This document shows positions 26,222 to 35,870 of a stretch of 36,032 nt of DNA, piece by piece. The DNA is from Myxococcales bacterium (GTDB taxonomy: Bacteria > Myxococcota_A > Polyangia > Haliangiales > Haliangiaceae): the NCBI GenBank assembly GCA_028287135.1, contig JAQBQE010000055.1:1-36032 (forward strand), written 5' to 3'. A program made the translations under genes and the position numbers. Every line of letters begins with the position of its first letter. Position 1 is the first letter of the stretch. The notes below the pieces were generated by a model. It saw only the letters and a list, made by a program, of their open reading frames with translations. It was not told the origin of the DNA and searched no databases.

Positions 26222-26314
26222 GAGCGCATGTAGGCCTACCGGCTCCCACGTACGTACCGGCAGGGTCGCGATCCACTTCACTCTCCGGAGGAGACGGTCG
26301 ATACTGGATCCACA

Positions 26315-29092
26315 TTGGCAGTTTCTGAGCCGGAAGACCCGGGCGCGGACGAGGCTGCAAGGCCGATCGTCATCTGCGTCGACGACGACAAGATGAACCT
26401 CACGGCACTCGGGCGCGTCCTGCGCACCCGGTGCACGGTCCTGCTCGCGAACAGCGGGCTCGAAGCGATCGAGATGGTGGAGGCCCATCCCGAGGTCGCG
26501 TGCGTGCTCGCCGATCTGCGGATGCCAGGACTCGCAGGTCCCGAGCTGCTGGCGCGCGTCGCCAAGATCCGCCCGCATTGCCGCCGCGCCGTGGTCACCG
26601 GGTTTCCCGAGTCCGACGATCTGATCAGCGCGATCAACGCCGGCCACCTGCACTACGTGATCACCAAGCCGTGGAAGCTGCAGGACCTGATGCAGGTCGT
26701 CGACCAGCTCGTCCACACGTTCAAGCTCGAGCGCGACAACCACCGCCTGCTCGGCGAGCTCAGTCTTGCGAACACGCAGCTCCGCGAGCACGAGCGCGTG
26801 CTCGAGGCGCAGCTCGAGGTCCGCGGTCGCGAGATCACCGCCGCGACCGAGCAGCTCGCGCAGATGGGCCACCAGATCGATGCCCTGACGCTGCGTGACG
26901 GGTTGACCGGCCTCTACACCCACCGCGCGTTCCAGGAGCGGCTGCGCGAGGAGATCGCGCGCGCGCTGCGCTACGGCCAGCCGATGTCGCTGCTGATCAC
27001 CGACATCGACGGCTTCGCGGCGGTCAACTACGACCTCGGCTATCAGGTCGGTGACGAGATTCTTCGCCGCATCGCGGTCGTCCTCCAGGAGGACGACTCG
27101 CCCGATCGCGTGCGCAGCTCGGATGTCGTCGCTCGCTACTCCGGTGAGGAGTTCGTCCTGCTGCTGCCCGAGACCGCGAAGACGGGCGCGCTGACCAAGG
27201 CGGCGCGGCTGCGCGATGCGGTCGGCGCGACCGAGATGCCCGGTGGTCGCAAGATGTCGATGTCGATCGGCGTCGCGTGCTTGCCCGACGACGCGGCGGA
27301 CCCCGAGGGTCTGCTGACCGCCGCCGAGGCGGCGCTGCGTGGCGCGAAGCGAGGTGGTCCAGGACGCGTGCAGTTCTTCTCGGGCGACACGCCCGGTGAA
27401 GGCCCGCGCTCCGCATCGCGGCCGTTCGGCAAGCCCCCCGAGATCGATCGGTTCCGTCCGTACCAGGAGCGGATGCACGAGGTCACGGCGATCCTCCAGC
27501 GCGATCGCTCGCTGTCGTGCTTGCTCGTCGATCTGTCGCGACTCCACAAGGTCGAGCTCGACCTCGGCGTCCAGCATCACAGCGAGATCTACGATCACGC
27601 GGCCGCGGTCCTCGATCGACTCCGGGGTGCGGTGCTCGATCTCGCCGACCTCGTGTGCCGATCCGGCGACGGCGACGGCTACCTCGTGATCCTCGCGCCG
27701 CGCGCACCCGGCGTCCGCGTCGACCTCGAGGCGCTGGCCGCCACCGTCGAGCGTGCGGTCGAGGAAGCGCTGTCGCCGATGGTCAAGGACGTGCTGCGCG
27801 AGCAGCCGCGGATCACGGTCGGCTCGGCGCGCGTGCTCGGCAACTCGCTGATCCGCCCGGAGCGTCTGACCGCTCGCCTGATCAGCGAGGCGCAGGACAA
27901 CACGCGCAACCTCCGCGAGCGCAAGGCGCACCGCGATCGCTCGACGCTGCAGGACATCATCCTCGGGGAGGGGTTGTCGACGGTGTACCAGCCGATCGTC
28001 GACCTCGGCACCGGCGATATCTTTGCGTACGAGGCCCTGACCCGCGGTCCGCGCGGCAGCGCGCTCGAGTCTCCTGCGACGCTGTTCGCGATCGCCGACG
28101 AGGTCGATCTCACCGTCGAGCTCGACCGCGCGTGTTTCCGGGGTGCGCTCCGCAACGCGAAGACGCTCGAGCCGGTGCACCGGCTGTTCGTGAATCTGTT
28201 GCCGATGTCGTTCTACGATTCGGCGTTCATCGAGGTCGAGGTCGGCAACCTGATCTCGGCTGCCGGCCTGACGCCCGCGAACATCGTGTTCGAGATCACC
28301 GAGCGGCTTGCGATCGAGAACTTCGCATCGTTCAAGCGCGCGCTCGCCGCGTACACCGCGATGGGCTTCGGGGTCGCGATCGACGACGTCGGTACCCGCC
28401 ACTCGAACCTCGAGACCGTGATGTCGCTGCGCCCGCACTTCATCAAGATCTCCGACGTGCTGGTTCGCGGCATCGCGCGCTCGACGGTCAAGCGCGAGAT
28501 GCTGCGCTCGCTGCGCCACATCGCCGAGACGATCGATGCGGTGATGGTCGCCGAGGGCATCGAGGACGTCGAGGATGTGGTCGCCCTGCGCGACCTCGGT
28601 CTGCGCTACGGACAGGGCTATTACATGGCGCGCCCGGCACCGCCGTTCGTCACGATCAAGGACGAGGTTCGTGCCGAGCTGCGCAGCGTGAACAAGGCGA
28701 CGGCTCGCCCGACCGAGAAGGTCGCGACCAGCCAGGACAACGACGATGAGGACGAGGAGGACCGCGACCTGCCGATCGCGATCGCGGCGAAGCCGTCCGG
28801 CCGGAGCCAGGTGTTCGGTACCGGGTCGCAGAACGCGATCCCCAAGAACGCGTTCGGCCGCCCCGAGGACGAGATCACCAGCGACTTCGCCATCCCGGGG
28901 GCGTCCAGCGAGCGGCCGCGCCCGCGTGCGTCGGAGCCGCCTGCCGGCGGGGTAGCGGACACCGCACACACGCCATGGGAGCCCCTCAGCGATGACGAGG
29001 CGACCGGCGAAGCGTTGCTGGAGAGCCTGCGCAAAGGTGGAGAAAACACCCCCGAGGGAGAGCGCGGACCGGGGCGACCGGGTTTAAACTGA
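26315..29092 (+). CDS. Response regulator with REC, GGDEF, degenerate GGDEF and EAL modules (c-di-GMP turnover)
   Basis: 925 residues. REC (about 17-135) has the acidic pair in CVDDDKMN, phospho-acceptor D67 (ADLRMP), T95 and K118. A coiled coil (about 135-190) leads to GGDEF 1 (about 195-355), whose active site reads S-G-E-E-F (276-280); R-S-S-D five residues before is an intact inhibitory I-site. A second GGDEF-like module (about 375-545) is degenerate (SGDGDGY at the site). EAL (about 555-790) keeps AYEALTR, FVNLLP, FEITER, IDDVGT, FIKIS, VAEGIE and YGQGYY. A 135-residue acidic/proline tail is disordered. Start is TTG 26315; no ATG or GTG lies between it and an upstream stop. It lies 7 bp before a pilus-motor ATPase gene. 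Confidence 0.9.
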   Translation: MAVSEPEDPGADEAARPIVICVDDDKMNLTALGRVLRTRCTVLLANSGLEAIEMVEAHPEVACVLADLRMPGLAGPELLARVAKIRPHCRRAVVTGFPESDDLISAINAGHLHYVITKPWKLQDLMQVVDQLVHTFKLERDNHRLLGELSLANTQLREHERVLEAQLEVRGREITAATEQLAQMGHQIDALTLRDGLTGLYTHRAFQERLREEIARALRYGQPMSLLITDIDGFAAVNYDLGYQVGDEILRRIAVVLQEDDSPDRVRSSDVVARYSGEEFVLLLPETAKTGALTKAARLRDAVGATEMPGGRKMSMSIGVACLPDDAADPEGLLTAAEAALRGAKRGGPGRVQFFSGDTPGEGPRSASRPFGKPPEIDRFRPYQERMHEVTAILQRDRSLSCLLVDLSRLHKVELDLGVQHHSEIYDHAAAVLDRLRGAVLDLADLVCRSGDGDGYLVILAPRAPGVRVDLEALAATVERAVEEALSPMVKDVLREQPRITVGSARVLGNSLIRPERLTARLISEAQDNTRNLRERKAHRDRSTLQDIILGEGLSTVYQPIVDLGTGDIFAYEALTRGPRGSALESPATLFAIADEVDLTVELDRACFRGALRNAKTLEPVHRLFVNLLPMSFYDSAFIEVEVGNLISAAGLTPANIVFEITERLAIENFASFKRALAAYTAMGFGVAIDDVGTRHSNLETVMSLRPHFIKISDVLVRGIARSTVKREMLRSLRHIAETIDAVMVAEGIEDVEDVVALRDLGLRYGQGYYMARPAPPFVTIKDEVRAELRSVNKATARPTEKVATSQDNDDEDEEDRDLPIAIAAKPSGRSQVFGTGSQNAIPKNAFGRPEDEITSDFAIPGASSERPRPRASEPPAGGVADTAHTPWEPLSDDEATGEALLESLRKGGENTPEGERGPGRPGLN

Positions 29093-29099
29093 CGTCCGT

Positions 29100-30179
29100 A
29101 TGGATCGGACTGCGTTCCACAAGCTCCTCGCATTCGGGATCGAGAGGGGCGTCTCGGACATTCACTTCGAGGTCGGCTACCCACCGCACTATCGGCTCCA
29201 TGGTGAGCTCCTCGGCGCGATCAAAGTCCCACCGCTGACCTCGCAAGACACCGAGGCGATCGCCCGGATGATCCTCGAGGATCGAAACATCACCGTCGAC
29301 TTCACGCGACGGTTTGCCGAGATCGACGTCTCGTACTCGCTCGCGCAACGCGGACGGTTCCGGGCGTCGATCTTCCGCCAGCGTGGTGCGGTCGGCATCG
29401 TGATGCGGTTGATCCCGATCCAGGTGCTGTCGATCGAGCAGCTCAACCTGCCGCCCGTGCTCGCCGAGATCGCCGACGCGCGTCGCGGCCTCGTCCTGAT
29501 CACCGGCGCGACGGGCAACGGCAAGACGACGTCGATGGCAGCGATGCTCCGCTACATCAACGAGACGCGGCACGCGCACATCGTGACGATCGAGGATCCG
29601 ATCGAGTTCATCCACGAGCCGCAGAAGTGCATGATCATCCAGCGCGAGGTCGGCGCGGATACCGAGAGCTTCCGCGACGCGATGACCGCGGCGATGCGCC
29701 AGGATCCCGACGTGATCATGGTCGGCGAGATCCGCGATCGCGAGACCGCCTCGATCTGCCTCAAGGCCGCGGAGACCGGGCACCTCGTGCTCTCGGCGCT
29801 GCACACGCCCGATGCGGTCGGAACGATCCAGCGTCTGGTCGGTCTGTTCGAGACCGATGCGCAGGACGTCGTTCGCGATCGCCTCGGTGATTGCCTCCAG
29901 GCGATCGTGTCGCTCCGGCTGCTCGCGAGCAAGGATGGCCGGCGCCGGCTGCCCGCCGTCGAGATCCTTCGCGTCACGCGGACCATTCGCGAGTGCGTGC
30001 GCGCCGGCCGGCTCACAGATATCCCCGAGCTGATCCGCAAGGGTCGCGACCTGTACTCGATGCAGCTGTTCGATCAGCACCTGATCGATCTCGTGAACAG
30101 CGGCCTGATCTCGATGGAGACGGCGATCTACGCGTCGTCGAATCCGGAAGAGTTCGAGCGCGCGCTTCGCGTGGAGTAA
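29100..30179 (+). CDS. PilT/PilU-type pilus retraction ATPase
   Basis: 359 residues. Walker A is GATGNGKTT (136-144; the family usually has GPTGSGKST), the Asp box is [14 protein letters not shown], Walker [11 protein letters not shown] (204-213), and the His box [11 protein letters not shown] (227-236). The C-terminus ([19 protein letters not shown]) resembles PilU more than PilT, and the PilT AIRNLIRE end is absent. The protein forms a hexamer at the base of type IV pili and powers retraction, supporting twitching or S motility. The upstream c-di-GMP gene ends 7 bp before its ATG. No other pil gene is in the window, so it may be a stand-alone PilT paralogue. Confidence 0.92.
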   Translation: MDRTAFHKLLAFGIERGVSDIHFEVGYPPHYRLHGELLGAIKVPPLTSQDTEAIARMILEDRNITVDFTRRFAEIDVSYSLAQRGRFRASIFRQRGAVGIVMRLIPIQVLSIEQLNLPPVLAEIADARRGLVLITGATGNGKTTSMAAMLRYINETRHAHIVTIEDPIEFIHEPQKCMIIQREVGADTESFRDAMTAAMRQDPDVIMVGEIRDRETASICLKAAETGHLVLSALHTPDAVGTIQRLVGLFETDAQDVVRDRLGDCLQAIVSLRLLASKDGRRRLPAVEILRVTRTIRECVRAGRLTDIPELIRKGRDLYSMQLFDQHLIDLVNSGLISMETAIYASSNPEEFERALRVE

Positions 30180-30227
30180 CCAGCCGGTCACGGTGCTCTG
30201 CGGCACACCTCAGGTGCCGCCCACGCC

Positions 30228-30259
30228 GAAACGAAAACAGGCGCCTTGCGGGGCGCCTG
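30228..30259 (-). terminator. Intrinsic terminator behind the proline-rich lipoprotein gene
   Basis: CAGGCGCC (30238-30245) and GGCGCCTG (30252-30259) form a perfect eight-pair stem with a six-base loop. Read leftward it is followed by TTTTCGTTTC (complement of 30228-30237). It is 24 bp downstream of the stop at 30283 and is a strong Rho-independent terminator. Confidence 0.8.
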
Positions 30260-30282
30260 TCGTCGTTCCAGCGAGTCGCTGC

Positions 30283-31416
30283 CTAGCGGCGGCGGCTTCC
30301 CGGCGGGGCCTTCACCGGCTGCGCGGGCGAGGGCGCGCGGCCCGGGTCACGGACGTCGTTGGTGTTGCGCGGCGGAGGCGTCGACGGCGCGACGGGGCGC
30401 GGGCCCGGGTCACGAACGTCGTGGCCGCGCGGCGGCTGCGTGGGCTGCGTCGGGTAGACCGGCTGGCGCTGCGGCGGCTGCTGCGGCGGGCGCGGCTGCG
30501 CCTGCGGCGGGCGCGAGACCGGAGGCGGCTGACGCGGGCCCGGATCACGGACGTCGTTACGCGGCGGCGGTGCCACCGGGTTCGACGGATAGACCGGGTT
30601 CGCGGCCGGGGGTGGCTGGCGCGGGCCAGGCGGAGTCCGCGGGCCGGGGTCACGCACGTCGGTGCGCGGCGGCGGTGCCACCGGGTTCGACGGATAGACC
30701 GGGTTCGTGGCCGGCGGAGGCTGGCGTGGACCAGCGCCCGGGGGCGGCTGATACGTCGGCGGCTGCGAGACGGCAGGCGGCGTGCGGCCCGGGTCGCGAC
30801 CCGGATCGTTCCAGCCACCACCGCGGTTGTCGGGATAACGCGGGCCACCGGTCGGCGGCGGCGTCACCGGGTTCCTGCCCGGATCGCGATAGTCGCCGGT
30901 GTTGCGATCGGGGAACCGCGTTCCGCCGGTGACCGGAGGCGGGCGAACACCGCCGTTGGGCGGGATCACCGTCGCGGGACGGCCATCGCGATGGTCGCGG
31001 ATGTTCCAGCCACGCGGTGCGCGATCGCGCGTCGACCAGTAGCCCGGCGTGTAGACGTACGAGCTGCCCGAGTAATCGTAGTAGGGCTGGACGTAGACGT
31101 AGTTGTCGCTCTGCGGCTGCTCCCAGCGACCGCCGACCCACACCCACTCGTAGCCGTTCCAGTGCCAGTAACCGTCAATCCACACCTGACCGTATCCAGG
31201 CGACACACTCATCTGCTCGTACAGCGGCTCCGGCGGCATCGAGGAGACGTGGAACGGCGAGGGTTGACCGACCGAGACGCTGGCAGAGGCGTACCCGCCG
31301 CCATAGCCGTACCCGTAACCAGGGTTCACAGGCTGGGTCTCGCGAACGACACAGGCCTGCGTCGCGAGGGCCAGGCCAAGTCCGCCGATCCATTGAACGA
31401 GGGTTCGAGTGCGCAT
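30283..31416 (-). CDS. Proline-rich repeat lipoprotein with YxWxxG repeats
   Basis: 377 residues. The signal VQWIGGLGLALATQACVV has lipobox A-T-Q-A-C. Residues about 70-140 contain tryptophan/tyrosine repeats of the WxxGxW type (VWIDGYWHWNGYEWVWVGGR). From about 150 the protein is proline-rich with repeats of DVRDPGP (four to five copies), including two nearly identical 35-residue units. Such proteins in Myxococcota are surface or periplasmic and span the cell wall. ATG 31416 has a GGAGG seven nt upstream. An intrinsic terminator follows. Lack of charged catalytic residues argues for a structural or adhesive role. Confidence 0.8.
   Translation of the reverse strand: MRTRTLVQWIGGLGLALATQACVVRETQPVNPGYGYGYGGGYASASVSVGQPSPFHVSSMPPEPLYEQMSVSPGYGQVWIDGYWHWNGYEWVWVGGRWEQPQSDNYVYVQPYYDYSGSSYVYTPGYWSTRDRAPRGWNIRDHRDGRPATVIPPNGGVRPPPVTGGTRFPDRNTGDYRDPGRNPVTPPPTGGPRYPDNRGGGWNDPGRDPGRTPPAVSQPPTYQPPPGAGPRQPPPATNPVYPSNPVAPPPRTDVRDPGPRTPPGPRQPPPAANPVYPSNPVAPPPRNDVRDPGPRQPPPVSRPPQAQPRPPQQPPQRQPVYPTQPTQPPRGHDVRDPGPRPVAPSTPPPRNTNDVRDPGRAPSPAQPVKAPPGSRRR
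30561..30735 (-). repeat. Two 105-bp tandem units coding for a proline-rich motif
   Basis: The segments from 30561 and from 30666 are almost identical over about 70 bp (including GGTGCCACCGGGTTCGACGG), offset by exactly 105 bp, or 35 codons, inside the lipoprotein gene. The unit codes for NPVYPSNPVAPPPR-x-DVRDPGP. Looser DVRDPGP copies follow on either side, so the tract arose by in-frame unit duplication. Confidence 0.8.
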
Positions 31417-31478
31417 CTACATGCCTCCTAAGGCTTCAGGTATTCGACTGCGAAGCCGCCCGAGAATTCACAGTCTAG

Positions 31479-31507
31479 TTGACGGTCGCGAGTGCCACAA
31501 GTACACA
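31479..31507 (+). promoter_or_regulatory. Candidate sigma-70-type promoter of trpS
   Basis: TTGACG (31479-31484) and TACACA (31502-31507) are separated by 17 bp, close to the -35/-10 consensus. The -10 ends 8 bp before the trpS ATG at 31516, so a start near 31514 would give a leaderless or almost leaderless mRNA. The ATG also lacks a clear ribosome-binding site. Confidence 0.35.
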
Positions 31508-31515
31508 GAAGTCCG

Positions 31516-32598
31516 ATGAAAACGGTCTTTTCAGGCATCCAGCCGTCGGGGGAGCTGCATCTGGGCAACTACCTCGGCGCCATCCGCAACTGGGTGACGC
31601 TGCAAGACCAGTACCGCTGCGTTTTCTGCATCGTCGACTATCACGCCATCACCCAGAGCTACGAGCCCAAGGAGATGTCGAAGCGCGTCACCGACATGGT
31701 GATCGACCTGCTCGCGCTCGGCATCGATCCCGATCGCTCGCTGCTGTTCGTGCAGTCGATGGTCCCCGAGCACACCGAGCTCGCGTGGGTGTTCAACAAC
31801 GTCATCGGCATGGGCGTGCTCGAGCGGATGACGCAGTTCAAGGACAAGAGCGAGCACCAGCCGGAGAACATCAACGTCGGCCTGTTCACCTACCCGGTGC
31901 TGCAGGCGGCGGACATCCTGCTCTACAAGGCGGAGGGCGTGCCGGTGGGACAGGATCAGCTGCAGCACATCGAGCTCGCACGCGATGTCGCGCGCGCGTT
32001 CAATCATCGCTTCGGCAAGGTGTTCCCCGAGTGCGAGGCGATCCTGACGAACCTGCCCAAGCTGCTCGGCCTGGACGGCAAGCAGAAGATGAGCAAGTCG
32101 CTTGGCAATCACATCCCGCTCTCGGTGTTCGGTAACGACAAGGCACTGCGCAAGCTGCTCGCGCGCGCGGCGACGGATCCGAAGCGCGTGCAGCGCGAAG
32201 ATCCGGGCAATCCCGACGACTGCCCGACGATCGGTCAGATGCACAAGGCAATCTCGTCCCCCGAGGACAACGCGTGGGTTCGCGAGGGCTGCACGACAGC
32301 GCGGATCGGCTGCGTCGACTGCAAGAACAAGCTCGCCGACAACCTGAACGCGCACTTCGCGCCTTACGTCGAGCGGCGGACCGCGTTGCTCGCGAATCCG
32401 GGCCGCGTCGAGGAAGTGCTCGTGCAGGGTGCGGCGAAGGCGCGGGCGATCGCGCAGCGCACGATGGGCGAGGTCCACAAGAAGCTCGGGCTGTGGCGTC
32501 CGAAGGCGACGGCCGTGAAGGCCGCAGCGACGATCAATCCCGCACCGGCGAGCGAGTCCGGCGCAGGTCCGGGGACCAAGCCGGAGGCGGCGAGCTGA
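31516..32598 (+). CDS. trpS: Tryptophanyl-tRNA synthetase
   Basis: 360 residues, a class I synthetase that charges tRNA-Trp. It has the nucleotide-binding PSGELHLGNYLGAIRNW (HIGH-like), the tryptophan-site region CIVDYHAITQ and the KMSKS loop LDGKQKMSKSLGN, plus GQDQLQHIELARDVA. The C-terminal tail (about 30 residues, Ala/Pro/Gly-rich) exceeds most bacterial TrpRS enzymes. ATG 31516 (MKTVF) fits the family; the longer frame from 31492 is not needed. It starts a tight rightward run (1 bp, 30 bp and 38 bp gaps) with an NTF2-like protein, a sigma factor and a peptidase. Confidence 0.97.
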   Translation: MKTVFSGIQPSGELHLGNYLGAIRNWVTLQDQYRCVFCIVDYHAITQSYEPKEMSKRVTDMVIDLLALGIDPDRSLLFVQSMVPEHTELAWVFNNVIGMGVLERMTQFKDKSEHQPENINVGLFTYPVLQAADILLYKAEGVPVGQDQLQHIELARDVARAFNHRFGKVFPECEAILTNLPKLLGLDGKQKMSKSLGNHIPLSVFGNDKALRKLLARAATDPKRVQREDPGNPDDCPTIGQMHKAISSPEDNAWVREGCTTARIGCVDCKNKLADNLNAHFAPYVERRTALLANPGRVEEVLVQGAAKARAIAQRTMGEVHKKLGLWRPKATAVKAAATINPAPASESGAGPGTKPEAAS

Positions 32599-32599
32599 G

Positions 32600-33052
32600 A
32601 TGGGCCTCGCGCTGACATCGAGACGCTCGACGGTCGCGGCGGTCACCAGCGCGCTCGCCGCGATGGCGCTCGCGGCGGCGGTCGCGGGTCGGAGCTGTCG
32701 CGTGACCCAGCCGGGACCCGAGGCGGCGGTGCGTGAGATGCTGCACGCGGCGAAGACCGGCGACCGTGATGCCGTGTTCTCGCTGCTGTCGCCCGCGACC
32801 CGGAACCGGCTCGATGCCGAGGCCAAGCGAGCGACCGATCTCGTCGGTGCAGCGACCCGCTACACGGCGAAGGATCTCCTGAGCATCGGCAGCTCGGATG
32901 GGATCGCAGCCCCCACCGATATCACCGTGCTCGAAGAGCGCGGCGATCGCGCGAGCGTCGAGGTGGTGTCGCCGTCGGGGCGCGCCCGGATCGAGCTGAT
33001 CAAGGTCGAGGGCCGCTGGCGCATCGACCTGCCGCAGTACGGGAACCTGTAA
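32600..33052 (+). CDS. Exported NTF2-like (DUF4878-type) protein
   Basis: 150 residues. A hydrophobic N-terminus (VAAVTSALAAMALAAAVAG) is followed by Arg-Ser-Cys, a signal or anchor. The rest reads VREMLHAAKTGDRDAVFSLL and ends with RASVEVVSPSGRARIELIKV and GRWRIDLPQY, the short NTF2-like alpha+beta pattern of DUF4878-type proteins. Ligand and role are unknown. Its ATG follows the trpS stop by one base, so they are cotranscribed. Confidence 0.7.
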   Translation: MGLALTSRRSTVAAVTSALAAMALAAAVAGRSCRVTQPGPEAAVREMLHAAKTGDRDAVFSLLSPATRNRLDAEAKRATDLVGAATRYTAKDLLSIGSSDGIAAPTDITVLEERGDRASVEVVSPSGRARIELIKVEGRWRIDLPQYGNL

Positions 33053-33082
33053 CGGATCCGGCCCGGCCGGGCTCCACTGACC

Positions 33083-33709
33083 ATGACGCTAGCTGTCGCT
33101 GTTCCAGAGCTGACGGACGACGAGCTCGCCACGCGGGTGGCCGGGGGCGAGCGCGAGCTGTTCGAGATCCTCGTACGCCGGCACAACCAGCGGATGTACC
33201 GGGCGGCGCGGGCGATCACCCGATCCGATGTCGACGCCGAGGATGTGCTGCAGCAGGCGTGGCTCGACGTGTTCAGGAACCTGGGTCGGTTTCGCGGGGA
33301 CTCGTCGTTCGCGACCTGGGCCACCCGGATCGCGGTCAACGAGGCGATCGCGGTCGCGCGCAAGCGGCCGCTGATTGCCGAGGCAACCGACGCACCGAGC
33401 GGCGTCACGCCGGAGCTCGAGCTCGATCGCGCACAGCTCGGCGCGTTGCTCGAGCGTTGCCTGGCGACGATCCCGCAGGGCAACCGCGAGGTGATCGTGC
33501 TTCGCGACGTCCTCGAGATGAACACCGCCGAGACCGCGACGTGCCTCGGACTCTCCGAGGAAGCCGTGCGGGTCCGCTTACATCGCGCACGCGCGTCGGT
33601 GGCGGCCGCGCTGACCGAGACGATGTCCGACGTCTACCGGTTCGATGGCGCGCGCTGCGACCGGATCACCGCGACCGTGATGCGTAGCGTCCTCGACGCG
33701 GCCGTATAG
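33083..33709 (+). CDS. ECF-type RNA polymerase sigma factor
   Basis: 208 residues. Region 2 is ERELFEILVRRHNQRMYRAA, DAEDVLQQAWLDVFRNLGRF and SSFATWATRIAVNEAI; region 4 is IPQGNREVIVLRDVLEMNTA and CLGLSEEAVRVRLHRARASV. Both are complete, so it should direct RNA polymerase to a stress or envelope regulon. No anti-sigma gene is seen next to it. It could be co-transcribed with trpS. A short C-terminal tail (DGARCDRITATVM) is a possible control segment. Confidence 0.92.
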   Translation: MTLAVAVPELTDDELATRVAGGERELFEILVRRHNQRMYRAARAITRSDVDAEDVLQQAWLDVFRNLGRFRGDSSFATWATRIAVNEAIAVARKRPLIAEATDAPSGVTPELELDRAQLGALLERCLATIPQGNREVIVLRDVLEMNTAETATCLGLSEEAVRVRLHRARASVAAALTETMSDVYRFDGARCDRITATVMRSVLDAAV

Positions 33710-33747
33710 ACGCCGGGGGCGAGGGTCGCTACACCTGGGGGGCCGAC

Positions 33748-35805
33748 ATGTACAAGCCCCCCCGGCCCCCCTGGCCCCCGACGCGCACCGACGCGATCGT
33801 CGACACGATCCACGGCAAGACGATCGCGGATCCGTATCGCTGGCTCGAGGACGAGCACAGCCCCGAGGTCCAGGCGTGGATGACTGCGCAGGACGAGTAC
33901 ACCCGGGCGGAGCTCGCAAAGCTGCCGGGTCGCGAGCAGCTCGTGGCCCGGCTTCGCGAGCTGTTCTACTACGACGCGATCAGCGCGCCGGCCCATCGCA
34001 AGGGTCGCTACTTCTACACGCGCAAGCACGCGGACAAGGAGAAGACGATCGTCTACTGGAAGCAGGGCGACGATGGCGAGGAGCGCGTGCTGTTCGATCC
34101 CAACCAGTGGAGCGCGGATGGCACCAAGGGCCTCGGTGGCTGGTGGCCGACCGATGACGGCAAGCTCGTCGCGTACTCGGTCAAGGAGAACAACTCCGAC
34201 GAGACCACGACGAAGATCTTCGACGTCGATGCCGGCGCGGATCTGCCCGACACGCTGACGGGCACGAAGTACTCCGGTGCCTCGTGGCTGCCGGATGGCA
34301 GTGGCTTCTATTACACGTACGTGCCGCCCGTCGCGGGACCGGTGACGATCGCCGAGCGCCCCGGGTTCGCCGAGGTCCGGTTCCATCACGTCGGAGCCGA
34401 GCAATCGCACGACCCGCTCGTGCACCCGCCCACCGGCAGTGCGAAGACGTTCATCGGTGGCGGCGTGTCGCGCGATGGTCACTGGTTGATCGTCTCGATC
34501 CAGCACGGGTGGAGCTCGACGGACGTCGTGTTCAAGGACGCGCGCAACAAGGAAGCGCCGTGGACCACGCTCGTGAAGGGCGTCGACGCGATGTTCAACG
34601 TCGACGTCTGGCGCGACCGGTTCTACATCACGACCAACGAGGGAGCGCCGCGCTATCGCGTGTTCAAGGCCAACCCGCTCGAGCCCCAGCGCTCGGCGTG
34701 GATCGAGATCATCCCCGAGAGCGCATCGACGCTGCAGCAGGTCGATATCGTCGGCGAGCACCTCGCCGCCACGTACCTGCGAAACGCGGCGACCGAGATC
34801 GAGGTACGTGATCTCGATGGCAGGTTCGTGCGCAACGTCGAGCTGCCGCCGCTCGGCTCGTGCGGTGGGATCAGCGGCATTCCTGACGAGGACACCGGGT
34901 ACTTCGCGTACACGTCGTTCACCGAGCCGCAGGTGATCTACAAGACGTCGATCGCGAGCGGCAAGGTCGAGGAGTGGGCGCGGATCGCGTTACCGGTCGA
35001 CACCACGGAGCTCGTGACCGAGCAGGTGTTCTTCCCGTCGAAGGACGGGACGCAGATCTCGATGTTCGTGCTGTCGAAGAAGGGCACCGTCAGGGACGGC
35101 ACGAATCCGACGATCCTCTACGGCTACGGCGGGTTCAACGTGAACATGACACCGTCGTTCGCCTCGTCGCGCGCGGTGTGGCTCGAGCGCGGCGGCGTCT
35201 ACGCGATCCCGAACCTCCGTGGCGGCGGCGAGTACGGCGAGGACTGGCATCGCGCGGGCATGCTGCTCGAGAAGCAGAACGTGTTCGACGACTTCATCGC
35301 GGCGGCCGAGTACCTGATCGCGGAGCGCTGGACCTCGCCGGCGCACCTGGCGATCTCCGGTGGATCGAATGGCGGTCTGCTCGTCGGTGCGACGGTCACG
35401 CAGCGCCCCGATCTGTTCAAGGCGGTGATCTGCGCCGTCCCGCTGCTCGATATGCTGCGCTACCACCTGTCGGGCTCCGGCAAGACCTGGGTTCCCGAGT
35501 ACGGCTCGGCCGAGGACGCAGCGCAGTTCGCGGCGATCTACGCGTACTCGCCGTATCGGCTCGCCGTCGATGCCGGCCAGCGTGCGTATCCGGCGGTGCT
35601 GTTCGATACCGCGGATCACGATGACCGCGTCGATCCGCTGCACGCGCGCAAGCTCGCGGCGGTGTTGCAGGCGACGCAGACCGCGAGCGCTCCGATCCTG
35701 CTGCGGATCGAGCGCAATGCCGGTCACGGCGGCGCGGACATGGTCAAGCAGCAGGTCGAGCGCGTCGCAGATACGCTGACGTTCCTCGAGACGGTCCTCC
35801 GCTAG
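33748..35805 (+). CDS. Prolyl oligopeptidase (S9A)
   Basis: 685 residues, close to the usual S9A length. The N-terminal part starts with an Asp-rich entry (IADPYRWLEDEHSPEVQAWM) and a seven-bladed propeller; the C-terminal alpha/beta-hydrolase has Ser540 in SGGSNGGLL, Asp near 625-626 in TADHDDRVDP and His660 in RNAGHGG. The enzyme cuts short proline-containing peptides in the cytoplasm. No signal peptide is present, and the N-terminus (MYKPPRPPWPP) is proline-rich. GTG or other starts are not needed. The gene follows the sigma factor after 38 bp. Confidence 0.95.
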   Translation: MYKPPRPPWPPTRTDAIVDTIHGKTIADPYRWLEDEHSPEVQAWMTAQDEYTRAELAKLPGREQLVARLRELFYYDAISAPAHRKGRYFYTRKHADKEKTIVYWKQGDDGEERVLFDPNQWSADGTKGLGGWWPTDDGKLVAYSVKENNSDETTTKIFDVDAGADLPDTLTGTKYSGASWLPDGSGFYYTYVPPVAGPVTIAERPGFAEVRFHHVGAEQSHDPLVHPPTGSAKTFIGGGVSRDGHWLIVSIQHGWSSTDVVFKDARNKEAPWTTLVKGVDAMFNVDVWRDRFYITTNEGAPRYRVFKANPLEPQRSAWIEIIPESASTLQQVDIVGEHLAATYLRNAATEIEVRDLDGRFVRNVELPPLGSCGGISGIPDEDTGYFAYTSFTEPQVIYKTSIASGKVEEWARIALPVDTTELVTEQVFFPSKDGTQISMFVLSKKGTVRDGTNPTILYGYGGFNVNMTPSFASSRAVWLERGGVYAIPNLRGGGEYGEDWHRAGMLLEKQNVFDDFIAAAEYLIAERWTSPAHLAISGGSNGGLLVGATVTQRPDLFKAVICAVPLLDMLRYHLSGSGKTWVPEYGSAEDAAQFAAIYAYSPYRLAVDAGQRAYPAVLFDTADHDDRVDPLHARKLAAVLQATQTASAPILLRIERNAGHGGADMVKQQVERVADTLTFLETVLR

Positions 35806-35870
35806 CCACAATGCCACTCGGTTAAGGTCGTTCGTACGTCCACGTGCCACGTGCTCGTTCACGTCCACGA

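Noticed and set aside
25178..28969. A 1263-codon open frame on the minus strand opposite the c-di-GMP protein
   Set aside because: Its translation is Arg/Asp/His/Val-rich without any domain motif, while the plus strand has REC, GGDEF and EAL. High GC removes stops from the opposite strand.
35838..35870. CACGTG-containing inverted sequence after the peptidase gene
   Set aside because: Too short and without a T tract, so neither a terminator nor an operator can be supported.
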